A stretch of 35,654 bases of DNA from Clostridium luticellarii (GTDB taxonomy: Bacteria > Bacillota > Clostridia > Clostridiales > Clostridiaceae): NCBI RefSeq assembly GCF_002995845.1, contig NZ_PVXP01000031.1:1-35654 (forward strand), given 5' to 3'. How positions within the stretch are numbered: position 1 is the stretch's first letter; each line of letters starts with the position of its first letter. Under the pieces are notes generated by a model. It did not search any database. It worked only from the letters and a program-made list of their open reading frames with translations, and was not told the DNA's origin. A program made the position numbers and the translations under genes. Below are positions 24,214 to 32,672 of the stretch, piece by piece.

Positions 24214-25500
24214 ATGTATAATGATGAGTTTTTACGCTGTCCATATTACAGCGGTGAAACTGTTTGTCCGTTTTTAAATAGATCGATAAGATGTGCTGGT
24301 AACCGGGGTTTTCATAGAGCGCCTGATTATTTTAGATCTTCATATGAGAAAAGTTACAGGAATTTGAAAGATGACGCAGATAAAATGCTGACCTCTCTTA
24401 ATGATGAGCAGCCTGAGCTGTCTCTGGATTTACAGGATTTTGGAGTAGAAAAAGAGAAAGTAGACAGTTATTTTAAAACTGCCATATCTTATGTCATTGA
24501 TAATTTTACAAAATTCAGAGGATATGTAGATCAAAGAATTGATTTGATGTATGGAGATTTTAGCAGACAGTACAATCACATATTTTCTTCCCTTAAAAAA
24601 ATGGGTATACCCAATGGGGTAATCAATCATACTTTTAACAATGTGATAGAATTTGGCCTGAGAAATATAGTTATTCCTCCAACAAACATCAGTAGATGGA
24701 GCGGTTGGCAGGATCTTGGCGGAAATTTGACTTCAGCACCGGCAGTGTCTTCCTGGGCATCAAACAGACTGGACACTTTTGCAAGGGGTACAGACAATGC
24801 ACTGTGGCATAAATGGTGGAACGGAACCAGATGGAGTGACTGGGAAAGCCTGGGTGGAAGCTTGACTTCAGCACCAGCGGCGGTATCCTGGGGACCAAAT
24901 AGGATTGATGTGTTTGCAAGAGGCACGGACAATGCACTATGGCACATATTCTGGAATGGAACCAGATGGAGTGGATGGGAAAGCCTGGGCGGGAGCTTGA
25001 CTTCAGCGCCGGCAGTATCTTCCTGGGGATCAAACAGACTGGATGTATTTGCAAGAGGTACGGATAATGCACTGTGGCATAAATGGTGGAACGGAACCAG
25101 ATGGAGTGACTGGGAGAGCCTGGGTGGAAATTTAACTTCGGCACCAGCAGCAGTATCCTGGGGGCCAAACAGGATTGATGTATTTGCAAGAGGGCAGGGC
25201 AATCGATTAAATCACTTATGGTGGAATGGGTCAAGATGGAGTGGATGGCAGGATCTTGGAGGAAGAATAGCCTCAGGACCAGCTGTTTCTTCCAGAAGGC
25301 CAAACAGGCTGGAGGTATTTGCGAGAGGCTCAAATAATCAGCTGATCACTACGTCCTGGGATGGATCCAGGTGGAGTAACTGGCGTAATATAGGTGGAAA
25401 CATAACCTCTGAACCAGCTGCAGTATCCTGGGGGCCCAACAGAACTGATGTATTTGCCAGGGGAAGAAACAATGCACTATGGCATATTTTTAGAAATTAG
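24214..25500 (+). CDS. PLL-like beta-propeller (lectin-type) repeat protein
   Basis: A 428-residue protein in two parts. Residues 1-160 are a helical head with cysteines 9, 18 and 27 ([12 protein letters not shown]) and no signal peptide. Residues 162-428 hold six repeats of exactly 45 residues beginning at Trp162, 207, 252, 297, 342 and 387. Each has W-x-x-W, LGG-x-LTSAPA, SW-x-x-NR-x-D-x-FARG and NALWH. These match the blades of PLL-type seven-bladed lectins of Photorhabdus and related tectonin-like proteins, which bind fucose and other sugars. Six blades, the last incomplete, differ from the usual seven. The ATG follows a strong AAGGAGG. A spore-surface role is possible given the upstream promoter, but unproven. 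Confidence 0.85.
   Translation: MYNDEFLRCPYYSGETVCPFLNRSIRCAGNRGFHRAPDYFRSSYEKSYRNLKDDADKMLTSLNDEQPELSLDLQDFGVEKEKVDSYFKTAISYVIDNFTKFRGYVDQRIDLMYGDFSRQYNHIFSSLKKMGIPNGVINHTFNNVIEFGLRNIVIPPTNISRWSGWQDLGGNLTSAPAVSSWASNRLDTFARGTDNALWHKWWNGTRWSDWESLGGSLTSAPAAVSWGPNRIDVFARGTDNALWHIFWNGTRWSGWESLGGSLTSAPAVSSWGSNRLDVFARGTDNALWHKWWNGTRWSDWESLGGNLTSAPAAVSWGPNRIDVFARGQGNRLNHLWWNGSRWSGWQDLGGRIASGPAVSSRRPNRLEVFARGSNNQLITTSWDGSRWSNWRNIGGNITSEPAAVSWGPNRTDVFARGRNNALWHIFRN
24697..25497 (+). repeat. Six tandem 135-base units encoding propeller blades
   Basis: Units start at 24697, 24832, 24967, 25102, 25237 and 25372. They alternate: odd units read APAVSSW..NRLD, even units [13 protein letters not shown], a 270-base higher-order unit. 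Pairs 1-2 and 3-4 share long identical tracts, pointing to recent duplication of a blade pair. Units 5 and 6 are more diverged. Confidence 0.9.
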
Positions 25501-25527
25501 CAGTATATTTTGATTACCGTGTTATTG

Positions 25528-25561
25528 AAAACGTACCTGAAGTCAGTCCAGGTACGTTTTT
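25528..25561. terminator. Terminator between the propeller and aldo/keto reductase genes
   Basis: A perfect 12-bp stem (25528-25539 with 25549-25560), nine-base loop, T-run on the plus side and A-run on the other, so it can end both convergent genes. Confidence 0.85.
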
Positions 25562-25582
25562 CAAGAGTTTAATTTTGTTTAA

Positions 25583-26608
25583 TCAGTCATTTTTATGTTC
25601 GGCATAAAATTTATTATAGTTTTTAAGCTCTTTCTTTAAAAGATTTGGTGTATCCAGTTTATATGGACAATGATCTTTACAGTGACCACATTCTATACAG
25701 TTATTTATCAGCTCCATTTTTTCTCTGAATTCATCTTTCATGAAATCTCTGTAGGGAGCTCTTCTTAATAGAAGAGATATTCGGGCACATGTGGGAATCT
25801 CAATTCCTGCAGCACATGGAAGACAGTATCCGCATCCGCGGCAGAAATCTCCAGCCAGTTCAAGCCGATCTCTTTTTATGACGGACCACATGGACGCATC
25901 CAGCACTGGTGGATTTTTTTCAAGAGCGATGAATTCATCCAATTCGGATTCTCTCTGTATACCCCATATAGGTACAACATTATTGAACTGTCTTAAAAAT
26001 GCAAATGTAGATGCGGCGTTGGTTATAAGACCGCCTGAAAGAGCTTTCATTGCAATGACACCAATATCTCTTTTTTTACATTCACTTATGAGTTTTAAAT
26101 CATCGTCTGAAGACAGAGAGCTCAGAGGGAACTGAATGGTATCGTACAGCCCTGAGTCTGCGGCTTTCAAAGCGTTGTCCAGCTTATGATTTGTAATTCC
26201 TATAAATCTGGTCATACCCTTTTTTTTAGCTTCCAGAAGACCGGAGTAAAGTCCTTCCGAATCATCTGGATCAGGTAATTTGTCAGGATTATGCAGCTGG
26301 ATAATATCCACGTAATCCGTTTTTAAATTTTTCAAGCTTGTCTCCAAATGCTTCAGCAAGGTTTTTTTATCTTTTGCATGACTTTTAGTAGATATTACAA
26401 TATTTTTTCGAACATCTGAAAGGGAGTAGCCTATCTTTTCCTCACTATCTGAGTACATTCTTGCAGTGTCGAAAAAGTTTATCCCGCTGTCATAAGCTTT
26501 ACGTAGAATTTTTTTGGCCTCTTCAAAAGAAACTCTCTGTATAGGCAGTGCTCCAAAACCACTTCTTGTTACCATTAAATTTGTTTTTCCCAATCTTATT
26601 TTATCCAT
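25583..26608 (-). CDS. Aldo/keto reductase with C-terminal ferredoxin domain
   Basis: A 341-residue protein. The N-terminal ~240 residues form an aldo/keto reductase barrel with the catalytic set Asp47, Tyr52, Lys75 and His106 (FFDTARMY, ISTKS, QLHNP). The C-terminus is a cysteine-rich domain for two [4Fe-4S] clusters: Cys256, 259, 262, 265 and 274 and then Cys304, 307, 310 and 314 (NNCIECGHCKDHCPY). Such fusions are widespread in anaerobes and may take electrons from ferredoxin to reduce aldehydes or ketones; the substrate is unknown. The ATG is behind GGAGGTG. It is a single gene with its terminator shared with the propeller gene. Confidence 0.92.
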   Translation of the reverse strand: MDKIRLGKTNLMVTRSGFGALPIQRVSFEEAKKILRKAYDSGINFFDTARMYSDSEEKIGYSLSDVRKNIVISTKSHAKDKKTLLKHLETSLKNLKTDYVDIIQLHNPDKLPDPDDSEGLYSGLLEAKKKGMTRFIGITNHKLDNALKAADSGLYDTIQFPLSSLSSDDDLKLISECKKRDIGVIAMKALSGGLITNAASTFAFLRQFNNVVPIWGIQRESELDEFIALEKNPPVLDASMWSVIKRDRLELAGDFCRGCGYCLPCAAGIEIPTCARISLLLRRAPYRDFMKDEFREKMELINNCIECGHCKDHCPYKLDTPNLLKKELKNYNKFYAEHKND

Positions 26609-26754
26609 AAAAACACCTCCAAATATATTTATTATATCTTAAAATCAGTAAACTGGTAATATATAATCCCAAATGGCATTTTATATTTTCAGCTTATGTA
26701 TTATAATTGTTAAATGGAAAAGTGTATATATGAAATATTTTATGGAGGGACAAA

Positions 26755-27876
26755 ATGGAATATACATTGATTGCCACATCTACATTTGGACTGGAATCTG
26801 TGGTTGCTAAAGAACTTAAAAATCTTGGGTATGAGAATTTAAAGGTGGAAAATGGCAGGGTGATCTTTCATGGAGATGAAATGGACATAATCACCTGTAA
26901 TCTGTGGCTCAGGACTGCAGACAGGGTGCTTATATGTATGACACAATTTAAAGCTGAGAGTTTTGAGGAGCTTTTTCAAGGCACTCTTTCTGTTGACTGG
27001 GGGAGCTTAATGACTGAGGACGCATTTATGCATGTAACTGGAAAGTCTGTGAAATCAAAATTGCACAGTGTGCCTGATTGCCAGTCCATAGTGAAGAAAG
27101 CCATAGTTGAATCTATGAAGAATAAATATAATATAGAGAGATTTGAGGAAACTGGTGCTGAGTACAGGATAGAAGTTGGAATTTTAAAGGATATAGTTAC
27201 TTTGACAGTGGATACTTCCGGTGAAGGACTTCACAAAAGGGGATACAGGAAAAATTCTGGAGAAGCGCCTATCAAGGAGACCCTGGCGGCGGCTATGGTG
27301 CTGCTCAGCAGATGGGATCCAAGTATAATACTGGCAGATCCCATGTGCGGGTCCGGAACTATTGCCATTGAAGCTGCATTGATAGGGAAAAATATAGCTC
27401 CCGGGTTAAATAGAAACTTTGTATCAGAGCAATGGCGTATAATTCCTGAAAAGCTGTGGAAGGATTTAAGAAAATTTGCTTTAAAATCTATAAATAATAA
27501 GGAATTCAGAATATTGGCATCGGATATAGATGGAAGAGTAATCAGAACTGCCATGAATAATGCTGAAAAGGCGGGAGTAGATAATTACATAGCATTTCAA
27601 AAAATACCAGTTCAAAAGTTTACTTCTAAGAAAAGCGGTGGGTTCATAATAAGCAATCCTCCTTATGGAGAAAGACTTGGAGAATTGAAAGAAGCTGAAA
27701 AATTGTATGAAGATATAGGAAAGGTATTTTCAAAGCTTAAAGAATGGAATTATTTTATAATAACAGCTCATGATAGATTTGAAAAGTATTTTGGAAAAAA
27801 ATCAAATAAAAATAGGAAACTCTATAATGGGAGACTGAAATGCTATTATTATCAGTATTTTAATGGTGTCAAGTGA
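26755..27876 (+). CDS. THUMP-domain 23S rRNA guanine-N2 methyltransferase (RlmL-like)
   Basis: A 373-residue SAM-dependent methyltransferase. The N-terminal ferredoxin-like and THUMP RNA-binding region spans about residues 1-155. The C-terminal Rossmann domain contains the SAM motif DPMCGSGTIAIEAAL and the catalytic NPPYGERLG (N-P-P-Y), which defines N2-guanine or N6-adenine methyltransferases. It resembles Bacillus YpsC and the RlmL half that modifies 23S rRNA at a G2445-like position. The ATG has a GGAGGG site. It stands alone, converging on dbpA, another rRNA-maturation gene. Confidence 0.9.
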   Translation: MEYTLIATSTFGLESVVAKELKNLGYENLKVENGRVIFHGDEMDIITCNLWLRTADRVLICMTQFKAESFEELFQGTLSVDWGSLMTEDAFMHVTGKSVKSKLHSVPDCQSIVKKAIVESMKNKYNIERFEETGAEYRIEVGILKDIVTLTVDTSGEGLHKRGYRKNSGEAPIKETLAAAMVLLSRWDPSIILADPMCGSGTIAIEAALIGKNIAPGLNRNFVSEQWRIIPEKLWKDLRKFALKSINNKEFRILASDIDGRVIRTAMNNAEKAGVDNYIAFQKIPVQKFTSKKSGGFIISNPPYGERLGELKEAEKLYEDIGKVFSKLKEWNYFIITAHDRFEKYFGKKSNKNRKLYNGRLKCYYYQYFNGVK

Positions 27877-27945
27877 TTCTTGGATTCAGAGGGAGTTTTA
27901 TCACAAACATAAAAAATATGCTTGCTGCCTAAAATAACATAAACA

Positions 27946-27968
27946 GAAGGGATTGGCAAGATCCCTTC
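27946..27968. terminator. Weak hairpin between converging rlmL-like and dbpA genes
   Basis: Eight-bp stem GAAGGGAT/ATCCCTTC with a seven-base loop and no clear T-run. Only a possible transcript end. Confidence 0.35.
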
Positions 27969-27992
27969 AATATAAATACTGGGTGAACAAAT

Positions 27993-29438
27993 TTATTTCA
28001 TTGCTTTTTCAGCTCTTATTGTTTTACCTTTTATAGTTTTATTTTGAAGTGCCTTAAGAACTATATCACCTTTACCGGAGAGAATATTTACATAGGAAAA
28101 ATTATCTTCTATGTCTATTATTCCTACATCATCAGGATTTACTCCATTTATACTTGATATAGTTCCAGCTATGTCTCCAGGTCTTATTTTTTTCTTTTTT
28201 CCTGCACTTATATATATTTTGCTTATATCTCTATTTATATATCTAGAGTTATCATTTTTTATTTTTGGACCGGCTTTTAATTTTTCATTGAATAATTTTT
28301 TACCTGTTTCAACTTCTTCTTTTGATGGAATTTTACCTTCTTCAATGTTCAGGTTAAAAAACTCACCTATTTTTTCTAAAAATCTATATTCCTTAGGAGT
28401 AACAAATGTTATTGCAGTTCCGCTATTTCCTGCCCGGCCTGTTCTACCGATTCTATGAATATAACTTTCTTTTTCCATAGGTATGTCATAATTTATGATA
28501 TGTGTTATATTTTCAACATCTATTCCACGGGCTGCTATGTCCGTACATACAAGAAAAATGAACTCTCCTCTTTTAAATCTTTTAGTTACATCAATCCTCT
28601 TAGATTGAAGCATTCCGCCATGCAGGCCGCTGCAGGGATAGCCTTTATCTTTCATATGTAATACTAAGTTGTCTACATTTTTTTTAGTCCTGCAAAATAT
28701 CATAACGCTGTCAGGTTTTTCAGTATATATTATTTTATTTAGCAGATCAAATTTTTCATGTGCTTCAACTTCATAGTATAGTTGCCTGATTCTGTCTACT
28801 GCAGAATTCTTAGATTTAATGTCTATATTAATTGGATTAACCATATACTTATTAAATAATTTAAGCATTTCCTGAGGTATAGTTGCAGAAAAGAGAAGGG
28901 TTAGTCTGTCTTTAGGAAGATCATCTATTATAAATTTAACTTGATCTATAAATCCCATATCTAGCATCTCGTCTGCCTCATCTATGACTAGGTATTTTAT
29001 TTTTTTAAGATTTAAAGTATTTCTTTTTATATGATCCGCTATTCTTCCAGGAGTTCCAACTACAACATGAACTCTCTGTCTAAGTTTTTTTATTTGAACT
29101 GTTATAGGTTCTTTGCCAAATAGAGCAGCGCAGTTTATTCTCTTGAATTTTCCTATATTTGAGAAGCTTTCCATTATCTGAAGAGCAAGTTCTCTTGTAG
29201 GAGTGAGCACCAGTACCTGAGGCAGTTTTTCTTCCAATTCTATTTTCTCACAAATTGGTATGGCAAAAGCTGCAGTTTTTCCGCTGCCGGTTTCAGATTT
29301 TATTATAATATCTTTATTTTTTAGAATGAGAGGGATAACCTTTTCCTGAACCTCAGATGGATTTTCATATCCTAATTTTTTTATTGATTTCAATATGTCT
29401 GAATCTAGTCCAAAATCATTAAATCTTAAATTATTCAT
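27993..29438 (-). CDS. dbpA: DEAD-box ATP-dependent RNA helicase with DbpA RNA-binding domain
   Basis: A 481-residue helicase with the DEAD motifs in order: SETGSGKTAA, PTRELALQ, TPGRI, DEAD, SAT, and HRIGRTGRAG. The last ~75 residues (IYISAGKKKKIRPGDIAG, then NPDDVGIIDIEDNFSYVNIL) are the DbpA/YxiN RNA-binding domain. That domain recognises hairpin 92 of 23S rRNA, directing the helicase to 50S ribosome assembly. The ATG has AAGGGGT upstream. It is a single gene, and the upstream DNA holds decayed sequence. Confidence 0.94.
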   Translation of the reverse strand: MNNLRFNDFGLDSDILKSIKKLGYENPSEVQEKVIPLILKNKDIIIKSETGSGKTAAFAIPICEKIELEEKLPQVLVLTPTRELALQIMESFSNIGKFKRINCAALFGKEPITVQIKKLRQRVHVVVGTPGRIADHIKRNTLNLKKIKYLVIDEADEMLDMGFIDQVKFIIDDLPKDRLTLLFSATIPQEMLKLFNKYMVNPINIDIKSKNSAVDRIRQLYYEVEAHEKFDLLNKIIYTEKPDSVMIFCRTKKNVDNLVLHMKDKGYPCSGLHGGMLQSKRIDVTKRFKRGEFIFLVCTDIAARGIDVENITHIINYDIPMEKESYIHRIGRTGRAGNSGTAITFVTPKEYRFLEKIGEFFNLNIEEGKIPSKEEVETGKKLFNEKLKAGPKIKNDNSRYINRDISKIYISAGKKKKIRPGDIAGTISSINGVNPDDVGIIDIEDNFSYVNILSGKGDIVLKALQNKTIKGKTIRAEKAMK

Positions 29439-29576
29439 ATTATTTGACCCCTTATGTTTTAATAATACTATAATACTATTATATATTCACAATGTATAGG
29501 AAAACTTATTGAAGTACACCGTACTGGGTGGTTTCAAGTTGGGCATCTATATTTATTACAGAATCCCTGTATACTT

Positions 29577-29840
29577 TTGACCAATCATTTTTTTCCCAAA
29601 TTAATCACCAATTTTAGTATAACCAGGATTGGTGATACTATTTATTGCAGTGAGAAGAGCAGGAGCGTTCCTGCATTTGAGCAATTGAATAATTACATCG
29701 ACTATTCAAAAATGGCAATGCCTACTTCAAATTATTGGAATGTAGTTTATGGAACGGATTCGGGAGAGAGCAGTCCAGGACAAAAAGAGAATGCAGACTA
29801 TGAGTGTTTTATGCAAAAATATGATATGGTTGATGAATAA
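29577..29840 (+). pseudogene. Flavodoxin/FMN-reductase-type C-terminal remnant
   Basis: The last ~40 codons (MAMPTSNYWNVVYGTDSGESSPGQ) resemble the C-terminal region of NADPH-dependent FMN reductase/flavodoxin-family proteins, where SxYWN(V/M)xxG is common. The rest of the fold, including the flavin loop, is absent. The stated start is TTG with no ribosome-binding site. It is best read as a remnant; a short real protein cannot be excluded. Confidence 0.3.
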
Positions 29841-29949
29841 CCTTGATTTTGCAAAAGATCACATAAAGGAAAACTAAATAGAAGATAAAATATTTATGAA
29901 TTTTATAAGATAGAATTTAAAAATATTTACAAAAATCATTCACAAATTG

Positions 29950-29993
29950 AAATTTTTGAATGATGCATTTCTAAATGTCTCATTCAAAAATTT
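29950..29993. terminator. Long hairpin after dapB
   Basis: A 14-bp perfect stem (29950-29963 with 29980-29993) whose loop can form an additional inner stem. It lies 13 bases past the dapB stop. T-runs are within the stem only, so efficiency is uncertain. Confidence 0.6.
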
Positions 29994-30005
29994 TAGTTAG
30001 CTATT

Positions 30006-30845
30006 TTAACACAGTGTACTATCTAATGTATTATTTAGAGTACTATCCGATGTATCAATATATTCGTGTAATATCTTTTTAAAGTCTAATATATCTTTCA
30101 TTTCATAATATCCTGATTTTTTATAAATGTAATTTACTGCTTTAATAGCTCCAGATGCAAAAGCTTTTCTTGAAAAGGATTCGTGACTTATCTTTATTTG
30201 ATCATCATCGCCAACTATGAGTACTTCATGTTTTCCTATCACACCTCCAGCCCTTACACCATTGACAGGAATATTTTTATTGAATACTCCGGATGATTGA
30301 AGCCCGTGTTCTATTTCTTTAGAAAGTTTTATGGCAGTTCCTGATGGAATATCCTTTTTGGTTTTATGATGGAGTTCTAAGACTTGAAAGTCATAGTTGT
30401 TTAATATGGATGCTGCAATATTAGACAATAGCATAACTACATTCACCCCTAAAGTAATATTAGGAGCATAAACTATACCGTTACCGAATTTATAAGTCAT
30501 ATTTTTGAGCTTGTCAATATTTTCTTCAGAAAATCCTGTTGTTCCTATAACTATATTTATCTTTATTTTAGATAGTGTTAAAGCGTTTTTCATTGTTGCT
30601 GCAGGAGTTGAAAAATCAACAACCACATCAGGTTTGGTTTCGAGGATGGAAGTTTCAAGTTTATCAGAAGTTGAAATTTTTACTTGAGCTGCATCATTTT
30701 TTAATAAATCTCCTAATCTCATTCCTTCTTTTTTACTTTTAGGGCTGCAAATTGCACATACTATTTCCATGTTATCCTGTTTTAGAATTTCATTTGCTAT
30801 ATGTTTTCCCGTCTTTCCAATACCTATTAATGCCACTTTAATCAT
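30006..30845 (-). CDS. dapB: 4-Hydroxy-tetrahydrodipicolinate reductase
   Basis: A 279-residue NAD(P)H reductase of the lysine/diaminopimelate pathway. Motifs are the N-terminal VALIGIGKTGKHIA (with KTG where the family usually has RMG), DFSTPAATM, IGTTGFSEE and the catalytic/substrate segment ELHHKTKKDIPSGTA. Typical DapB has about 250-270 residues. The extra length is a C-terminal tail (DTSDSTLNNTLDSTLC) with a repeated DSTL. The ATG has AGGGGGT upstream. It is monocistronic and its promoter closely matches that of the ABC operon at 33.8 kb. Because no other dap gene is nearby, it may be a second copy with special regulation. Confidence 0.9.
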   Translation of the reverse strand: MIKVALIGIGKTGKHIANEILKQDNMEIVCAICSPKSKKEGMRLGDLLKNDAAQVKISTSDKLETSILETKPDVVVDFSTPAATMKNALTLSKIKINIVIGTTGFSEENIDKLKNMTYKFGNGIVYAPNITLGVNVVMLLSNIAASILNNYDFQVLELHHKTKKDIPSGTAIKLSKEIEHGLQSSGVFNKNIPVNGVRAGGVIGKHEVLIVGDDDQIKISHESFSRKAFASGAIKAVNYIYKKSGYYEMKDILDFKKILHEYIDTSDSTLNNTLDSTLC

Positions 30846-30891
30846 GAAATTACCCCCTCATATAATATTGTTTAAAAATTACTAATATAAA

Positions 30892-30927
30892 CAACTTCAT
30901 TATATCATATAAGTTGCTTGTTGTCAT
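30892..30927 (-). promoter_or_regulatory. dapB promoter with CAACTT-N13-AAGTTG operator
   Basis: On the minus strand, -35 ATGACA (30927-30922), 17 bases, -10 TATAAT (30904-30899). An inverted repeat CAACTT/AAGTTG (30916-30911 and 30897-30892) surrounds the -10 with 13 bases between. The same arrangement recurs at 34002-34037. Confidence 0.75.
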
Positions 30928-31070
30928 TATTAGTAATACCTATTTTTTTATTAGAAATTTTGTTAATATTTTGTACAAAAAATGTGCCTTATTGCAATAA
31001 ATGTAGATGTGATGGATGAACCAGGAAATGATAGAAAAGATGGAAAAACAGAAAAGGAGTTAAAAATAAA

Positions 31071-31110
31071 ACTTATAGAAATATTTATGAAAATAGATAT
31101 TTCTATAAGT
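31071..31110 (-). terminator. Terminator of the betaine/ergothioneine-class ABC operon
   Basis: A perfect 14-bp stem (31071-31084 with 31097-31110) followed on the minus strand by a T-rich tract, 18 bases beyond the operon stop. Confidence 0.8.
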
Positions 31111-31127
31111 TGAAGATATATTAATTT

Positions 31128-32672
31128 CTATTTTATCAAGTTTTGATCTCTCAAAAATTGATCAGCAACTGCCTCCGGCTTCTGTCCTAGGCTGTCCACT
31201 TTATAATTTAATTCCATCATGGTTTCATCATCTATTTTTCCAGCTAATTTGTTCAGAATGCCCTCGAGTTCAGGATGTTTTTCTAGAGTTTCTTCCCTCA
31301 CTATAGGTGCGGCATAATAAGGCGGGAATATTTTTTTATCGTCTTTTAAAACTTTTAAGTTAAATTGCTTAAGCAGCCCATCTGTAGAAAAAGCGTCAAT
31401 TACATCTGCTTTATTTTGATTTAGTGCAGTATATCTAAGTCCTCCATCTACGGCATTTACTTCCCTGAAATTAGCTCCATACACACTTTTAAGTGGTTTC
31501 ATTGTATCTGATCTTTCTGTAAACTCCATTGTGCAACTTAAACGCAAATCGCCACTTACCCTTGAAAGATCAGATATGGTGTTTAAATTATATTTACCAG
31601 CAGTGTCTTGAGATACGGCCAGTGTATAAGTATTATTGAATCCAATAGGGTTAAGCCATTTTATTTCAAGGTTCTTAGCATAGTAATCTTTAACTGTACT
31701 ATATGCCTTATTGGGATCTTGAATCAAATCATGTTTCATTATATCCATAAGCCCGGTACCTGTATATTCTACACTTACATCTACATTTCCAGATTTCATG
31801 GCACTAAGTACTACATTTGTCCCACCTAAATTGGGCTTGTAATCCACTTTTATATTACTATTATTTTCAATAAGTTCTCCCACCATGTCTACTAATATGA
31901 TCTGCTCTGTAAAATTTTTTCCACCAACTACTATCTTATTTTTTGAATTGTTATAATAAAATATTATTCCAGCAGCTATTACGATACAAAGCAGGGCAGC
32001 AATTGATCTTTTATATTTTGTTGGCATTTTCTTCGCTTTTCTTTTAGTTGCTGATTTTTCAACTTTACCAATCAAGAAATCTATAACAAGTGCCAATATA
32101 CATGCTGGTATTGCCCCTGCAAGTATCATATCGTTGTTAACACTTTGGACTCCTGTAAATACCATATATCCCAGACCACCGGCTCCTATAAATGCAGCTA
32201 TGGTCATCAGTCCAACTGCTGTAACTGCGGATATTCTTATACCTGCCATTATTACAGGAAATGCAAGGGGCAGTTTCACAATTTTCAGAATCTGAGATTC
32301 TGTCATTCCCATTCCATGAGCGGATTCTATAATATTGGGATCTATACCTATAAGTCCAGTATAGGTATTTTTTATAATTGGAAGCAGTGAATATAAAATT
32401 ACCATTACAATGGCCGGTTTGCTTCCAATACCCAGAATCGGAATTAAAAACCCTAAAAGAGCTAAACTTGGAATTGCCTGCACTACATTTGCGATGCCTA
32501 TTACAGTTGAAGATAATTTTTTTTTCTTTTCTATAAGTATTCCTAAAGGTACTCCTATTAATATGGCTATAACAACTGACAATAAAGTCAATTCAATATG
32601 CTGCAAAAAAAGTTGTAATATTTGACCTGATCTGCTTGCTAAAAAATTGCAAAATTCTATAATCGAATTCAT
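31128..32672 (-). CDS. ABC transporter permease fused to substrate-binding protein (OpuC/EgtU class)
   Basis: A 514-residue fusion. The first ~210 residues are a BPD-type permease with about six helices and the EAA-like loop (ESAHGMGMTESQILKIVKLPLAFPVI). A linker and membrane segment (IAALLCIVIAAGIIFYY) lead into an extracellular binding domain (IVVGGKNFTEQIILVDMVGE, then LGGTNVVLSAMKSGNVDVSVEYTGTGL). This class imports glycine betaine, carnitine or choline. The ergothioneine importer EgtU of Streptococcus has the same fusion layout, so the substrate cannot be decided from sequence by eye. It overlaps the ATPase gene stop by one base. Confidence 0.9.
   Translation of the reverse strand: MNSIIEFCNFLASRSGQILQLFLQHIELTLLSVVIAILIGVPLGILIEKKKKLSSTVIGIANVVQAIPSLALLGFLIPILGIGSKPAIVMVILYSLLPIIKNTYTGLIGIDPNIIESAHGMGMTESQILKIVKLPLAFPVIMAGIRISAVTAVGLMTIAAFIGAGGLGYMVFTGVQSVNNDMILAGAIPACILALVIDFLIGKVEKSATKRKAKKMPTKYKRSIAALLCIVIAAGIIFYYNNSKNKIVVGGKNFTEQIILVDMVGELIENNSNIKVDYKPNLGGTNVVLSAMKSGNVDVSVEYTGTGLMDIMKHDLIQDPNKAYSTVKDYYAKNLEIKWLNPIGFNNTYTLAVSQDTAGKYNLNTISDLSRVSGDLRLSCTMEFTERSDTMKPLKSVYGANFREVNAVDGGLRYTALNQNKADVIDAFSTDGLLKQFNLKVLKDDKKIFPPYYAAPIVREETLEKHPELEGILNKLAGKIDDETMMELNYKVDSLGQKPEAVADQFLRDQNLIK

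Larger units (their letters stand above)
29439..30005. other. 567-base region with gene remnants only
   Basis: No intact gene. Minus-strand 29506-29607 encodes an open stretch with NDWSKVYRDSVINIDAQLE that looks protein-like but has no start and no known match. The plus-strand remnant at 29577-29840 and the hairpin at 29950-29993 are listed separately. The region reads as a former gene-bearing segment worn down by deletion. Confidence 0.5.

Noticed and set aside
24627-25333. Two long minus-strand open frames across the propeller gene
   Set aside because: They are antisense shadows of the repeats: their own repetitiveness follows from the plus-strand 135-base unit, and neither has a start site.
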